Source: Planctomycetota bacterium (lineage in GTDB: Bacteria; Planctomycetota; UBA1135; UBA2386). Taken from it: 7,733 nucleotides of DNA. Each line of letters starts with the position of its first letter. Position 1 is the first letter of the stretch. Of this stretch, positions 5,870 to 7,733 are shown one piece after another. The stretch is taken from positions 1 to 7,733 of the forward strand of contig JAGQRA010000214.1 of the NCBI GenBank assembly GCA_020425885.1, read 5' to 3'. The position numbers and the translations under genes were made by a program. The notes below the pieces were generated by a model, which made no database searches, was not told the DNA's origin, and saw only the letters and a list, made by a program, of their open reading frames with translations.

Positions 5870-7733
5870 AGCGAAGGTCGCGCGCGAAGCGGGCGCCCAG
5901 GACCTGATTGAGGCTTCGCGGGTTGTTGAACTGGCGATACGTGCAGCTGGCAAACCGGACCGGAACGTACCAGTTGCCGCCGCGGAACACGCGGCGCCAT
6001 GGTTCGCCATCGATCGGGTCCGAACTCCGGAACAGATCGGCGCACCACTCCGACACGTTGCCCAGCATGTCGAACAGCCCGAACGGATTGGCCGCGAAGG
6101 AACCGACCGGCGCATGCAATGGCTGACCATCGTCGAGGTCGAGCCCACCCTGTGCCACGGCACGCGGCGTGTGGCTGAGGTCGAGCACGTTCTCCTTGCC
6201 GCCGAGACACTCGGGCAGGTCGCCGAATCCATAGTCGAACGCGGCCCCGGCACGCGCGGCGTATTCCCACTCGACCTCGCTCGGCAACCGCAGGTCCAGC
6301 CGCTCGGCGCAGGTCGCACACTCCTGCCAGCTCACGCTCTCGACCGGATTCAACGGCGAGATCATGACATCCACCGGCCGTTCCCTCGACGACACCACCA
6401 CGACCGCCGGACCGATGCGATACAGCGCAGGGTTGCTGCCCATGGCCCGCAGCCACTGCGCCTGCGTCACCTCGAACTTGCTGACGAAGAACGGCGGCAA
6501 CGACGTCGCGTTGGCGACGTCCGATTCGCCGGGCGCCACTCCCAAGGCGAACGGACCGCCCGGCAGCAGCACCAACGTGATCCCCGAGGCCGCATTGATG
6601 ACCAGCTCGCCGTCGGCGCCGCGGATCGGACGGTCTCCGCTCAACACGTGCCAGAACTCCTGATAGCCCGCCGGATTCGCCCCCAACGGGACCAGCCCGA
6701 GCTGCGGCTTCAAGGTGATGCCGCGATAGTGCGGCGCCGCCGCGATCGCCGCCGAGGCCGCCTGCCAGGCGGCGCTCTCCGTCCGCACGCTCAGCTCCTC
6801 GATGGCCCTGGCCCGCAGCAGGCGCGCCGCCACGACCGGCCGCAGCTCGGCCAGGTACTCGAGGTTGGTCACCGCCCGCCGCAGCTCCGCCGCCGCCGCG
6901 GACTGGTCGCCGACCGAACCCGCGGCGGCGACCCGATAGGAGTCGAGGCGCCCGATACGCTGATCGACCTCGCGCAGCCAGGCCTCCATCGCGGCGGCCC
7001 GATCGGGCAGCGCCGGATACAGCGAATCGGCCCGATCGCGTAGGACGTGCGCGGCGGCGAAGTCCAGCAGCCGCTCGGCCTCGGCCCGCGCCGCCTGTTC
7101 CGCGGCCGCCAGTCGCGCGTTCTCCTCGGCACGTTCGTTGGCGATCCCTTCGTTCTCGATCGCCTGCTCCGCCTTGTCCTCGGCGCGCAGATACTGCACG
7201 AAGGTCGCCAAGCCGCCGGCGATCAACGCCAGCAGCACCAGGCTCGCGGCCACCACCTGCCCGCGGTAGCGCTGCAGCATCTTGCTCAGGCGATAGGCGG
7301 CGCTCGGCGGTCCGGCCTCGAGCGGCTCACGGTCGAGGAAGCGCTGCAGGTCCGCGGCAAGCGCATTGGCCGTCTGGTAGCGGCGACTGCGCTCCTTCGC
7401 CAGCGCCTTGAGCACGACCCAGTCGAGGTCGTTCTTGAGGGCATGCTGCAACGCGGCGACGCTCAGGCAACGCGAGCGCGCCACCTCGCTGCGGGCCGCG
7501 CCGATGGACGAGAACCGGGCGCTCGGCTTCGAAGGATCGACCTCGCGCAGGATCCTCTGCCAGCCCTGCATCCCGCTCTTGCGCAGATCGTGCGCCGGAA
7601 ACGGCAGCTCGCCGACCAGCAGCTGATAGAGCATGACGCCGAGCGAGTAGATGTCGGCGCGGGTGTCGATGTCCTGATTGGTCGGGTCGGCCTGCTCGGG
7701 CGCCATGTACTCCGGCGTGCCGACGATCTGGCC
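5868..7733 (-). CDS. Transmembrane Hanks-type Ser/Thr kinase fused to an FGE-sulfatase-like domain, N-terminus outside window
   Basis: 621 residues are visible; the frame is open to the right edge. Fragment residues 5-13 (GTPEYMAPE) are the end of the kinase activation segment, [13 protein letters not shown] is subdomain IX, and [21 protein letters not shown] subdomain XI. The ATP-binding and catalytic-loop motifs are off-window, so activity cannot be judged. A transmembrane helix spans about 160-182, followed by an Ala/Glu-rich coiled coil (about 183-228) and a helical linker to about 335. The C-terminal part (about 380-621) is an FGE-sulfatase/SUMF1-like fold ([57 protein letters not shown]), predicted to be extracytoplasmic. 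The two FGE active-site cysteines expected just after GGNW are absent (Val and Ala there; the lone Cys is at 597), so formylglycine formation is unlikely and a binding or sensory role is more plausible. This kinase-FGE architecture is familiar from planctomycetes. No PASTA repeat is present in the visible part. Confidence 0.92.
   Translation of the reverse strand, partial: GQIVGTPEYMAPEQADPTNQDIDTRADIYSLGVMLYQLLVGELPFPAHDLRKSGMQGWQRILREVDPSKPSARFSSIGAARSEVARSRCLSVAALQHALKNDLDWVVLKALAKERSRRYQTANALAADLQRFLDREPLEAGPPSAAYRLSKMLQRYRGQVVAASLVLLALIAGGLATFVQYLRAEDKAEQAIENEGIANERAEENARLAAAEQAARAEAERLLDFAAAHVLRDRADSLYPALPDRAAAMEAWLREVDQRIGRLDSYRVAAAGSVGDQSAAAAELRRAVTNLEYLAELRPVVAARLLRARAIEELSVRTESAAWQAASAAIAAAPHYRGITLKPQLGLVPLGANPAGYQEFWHVLSGDRPIRGADGELVINAASGITLVLLPGGPFALGVAPGESDVANATSLPPFFVSKFEVTQAQWLRAMGSNPALYRIGPAVVVVSSRERPVDVMISPLNPVESVSWQECATCAERLDLRLPSEVEWEYAARAGAAFDYGFGDLPECLGGKENVLDLSHTPRAVAQGGLDLDDGQPLHAPVGSFAANPFGLFDMLGNVSEWCADLFRSSDPIDGEPWRRVFRGGNWYVPVRFASCTYRQFNNPRSLNQVLGARFARDLR

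Noticed and set aside
5617..6456. A 279-codon minus-strand frame running across the PASTA-like gene
   Set aside because: Overlaps the kinase gene in another frame and is antisense to the PASTA-like ORF; composition is typical of a shadow and no domain is visible.
6114..7043. A 309-codon plus-strand frame opposite the kinase
   Set aside because: Arg/Gln/His-rich antisense shadow of the kinase-FGE coding sequence.

Overview
The DNA is strongly GC-rich and its genes use codons ending almost only in G or C. The protein set is typical of Planctomycetota, probably one of the lineages with many multidomain secreted proteins. It includes a transmembrane Hanks-type Ser/Thr kinase fused to an FGE-sulfatase-like domain, a secreted trypsin-fold protease with stacked beta-sandwich domains and a Cys/Gly-rich C-terminal domain, and a membrane-anchored SGNH hydrolase with a bacterial Ig-like domain. 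The phylum assignment is inferred from this repertoire; no marker gene is present.

Layout, left to right. (1) 1-788, minus: N-terminal two thirds or so of an exported subtilisin-family (S8) protease, cut by the window edge. (2) 967-2946, minus: membrane-anchored SGNH/GDSL-like hydrolase with an Ig-like module. (3) 3110-5455, minus: secreted V8/trypsin-like S1 protease. (4) 5579-5851, plus: a 90-residue protein that reads as one free-standing PASTA-like domain. (5) 5868-7733, minus: Ser/Thr kinase with transmembrane segment, coiled coil and FGE-like domain; its N-terminal part lies beyond the right edge. Genes 3, 2 and 1 run the same way but are separated by 163 and 178 bases, so separate transcription is as likely as an operon. 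Genes 3 and 4 are divergent across 123 bases. Genes 4 and 5 converge with 16 bases between stop codons.

Functionally, the left 5.5 kb encodes three extracytoplasmic hydrolases that all use a serine nucleophile but belong to unrelated folds (S8, SGNH, S1). The right part is a signalling pair: a membrane kinase without any PASTA repeat in its visible part, facing a tiny PASTA-only protein. That pairing is the most unusual thing in the window. I see no tRNA, rRNA, CRISPR array, transposon or phage gene, and no gene-free stretch longer than 300 bases. The intergenic regions 789-966, 2947-3109 and 5456-5578 hold only short inverted or direct repeats and one weak promoter-like match.
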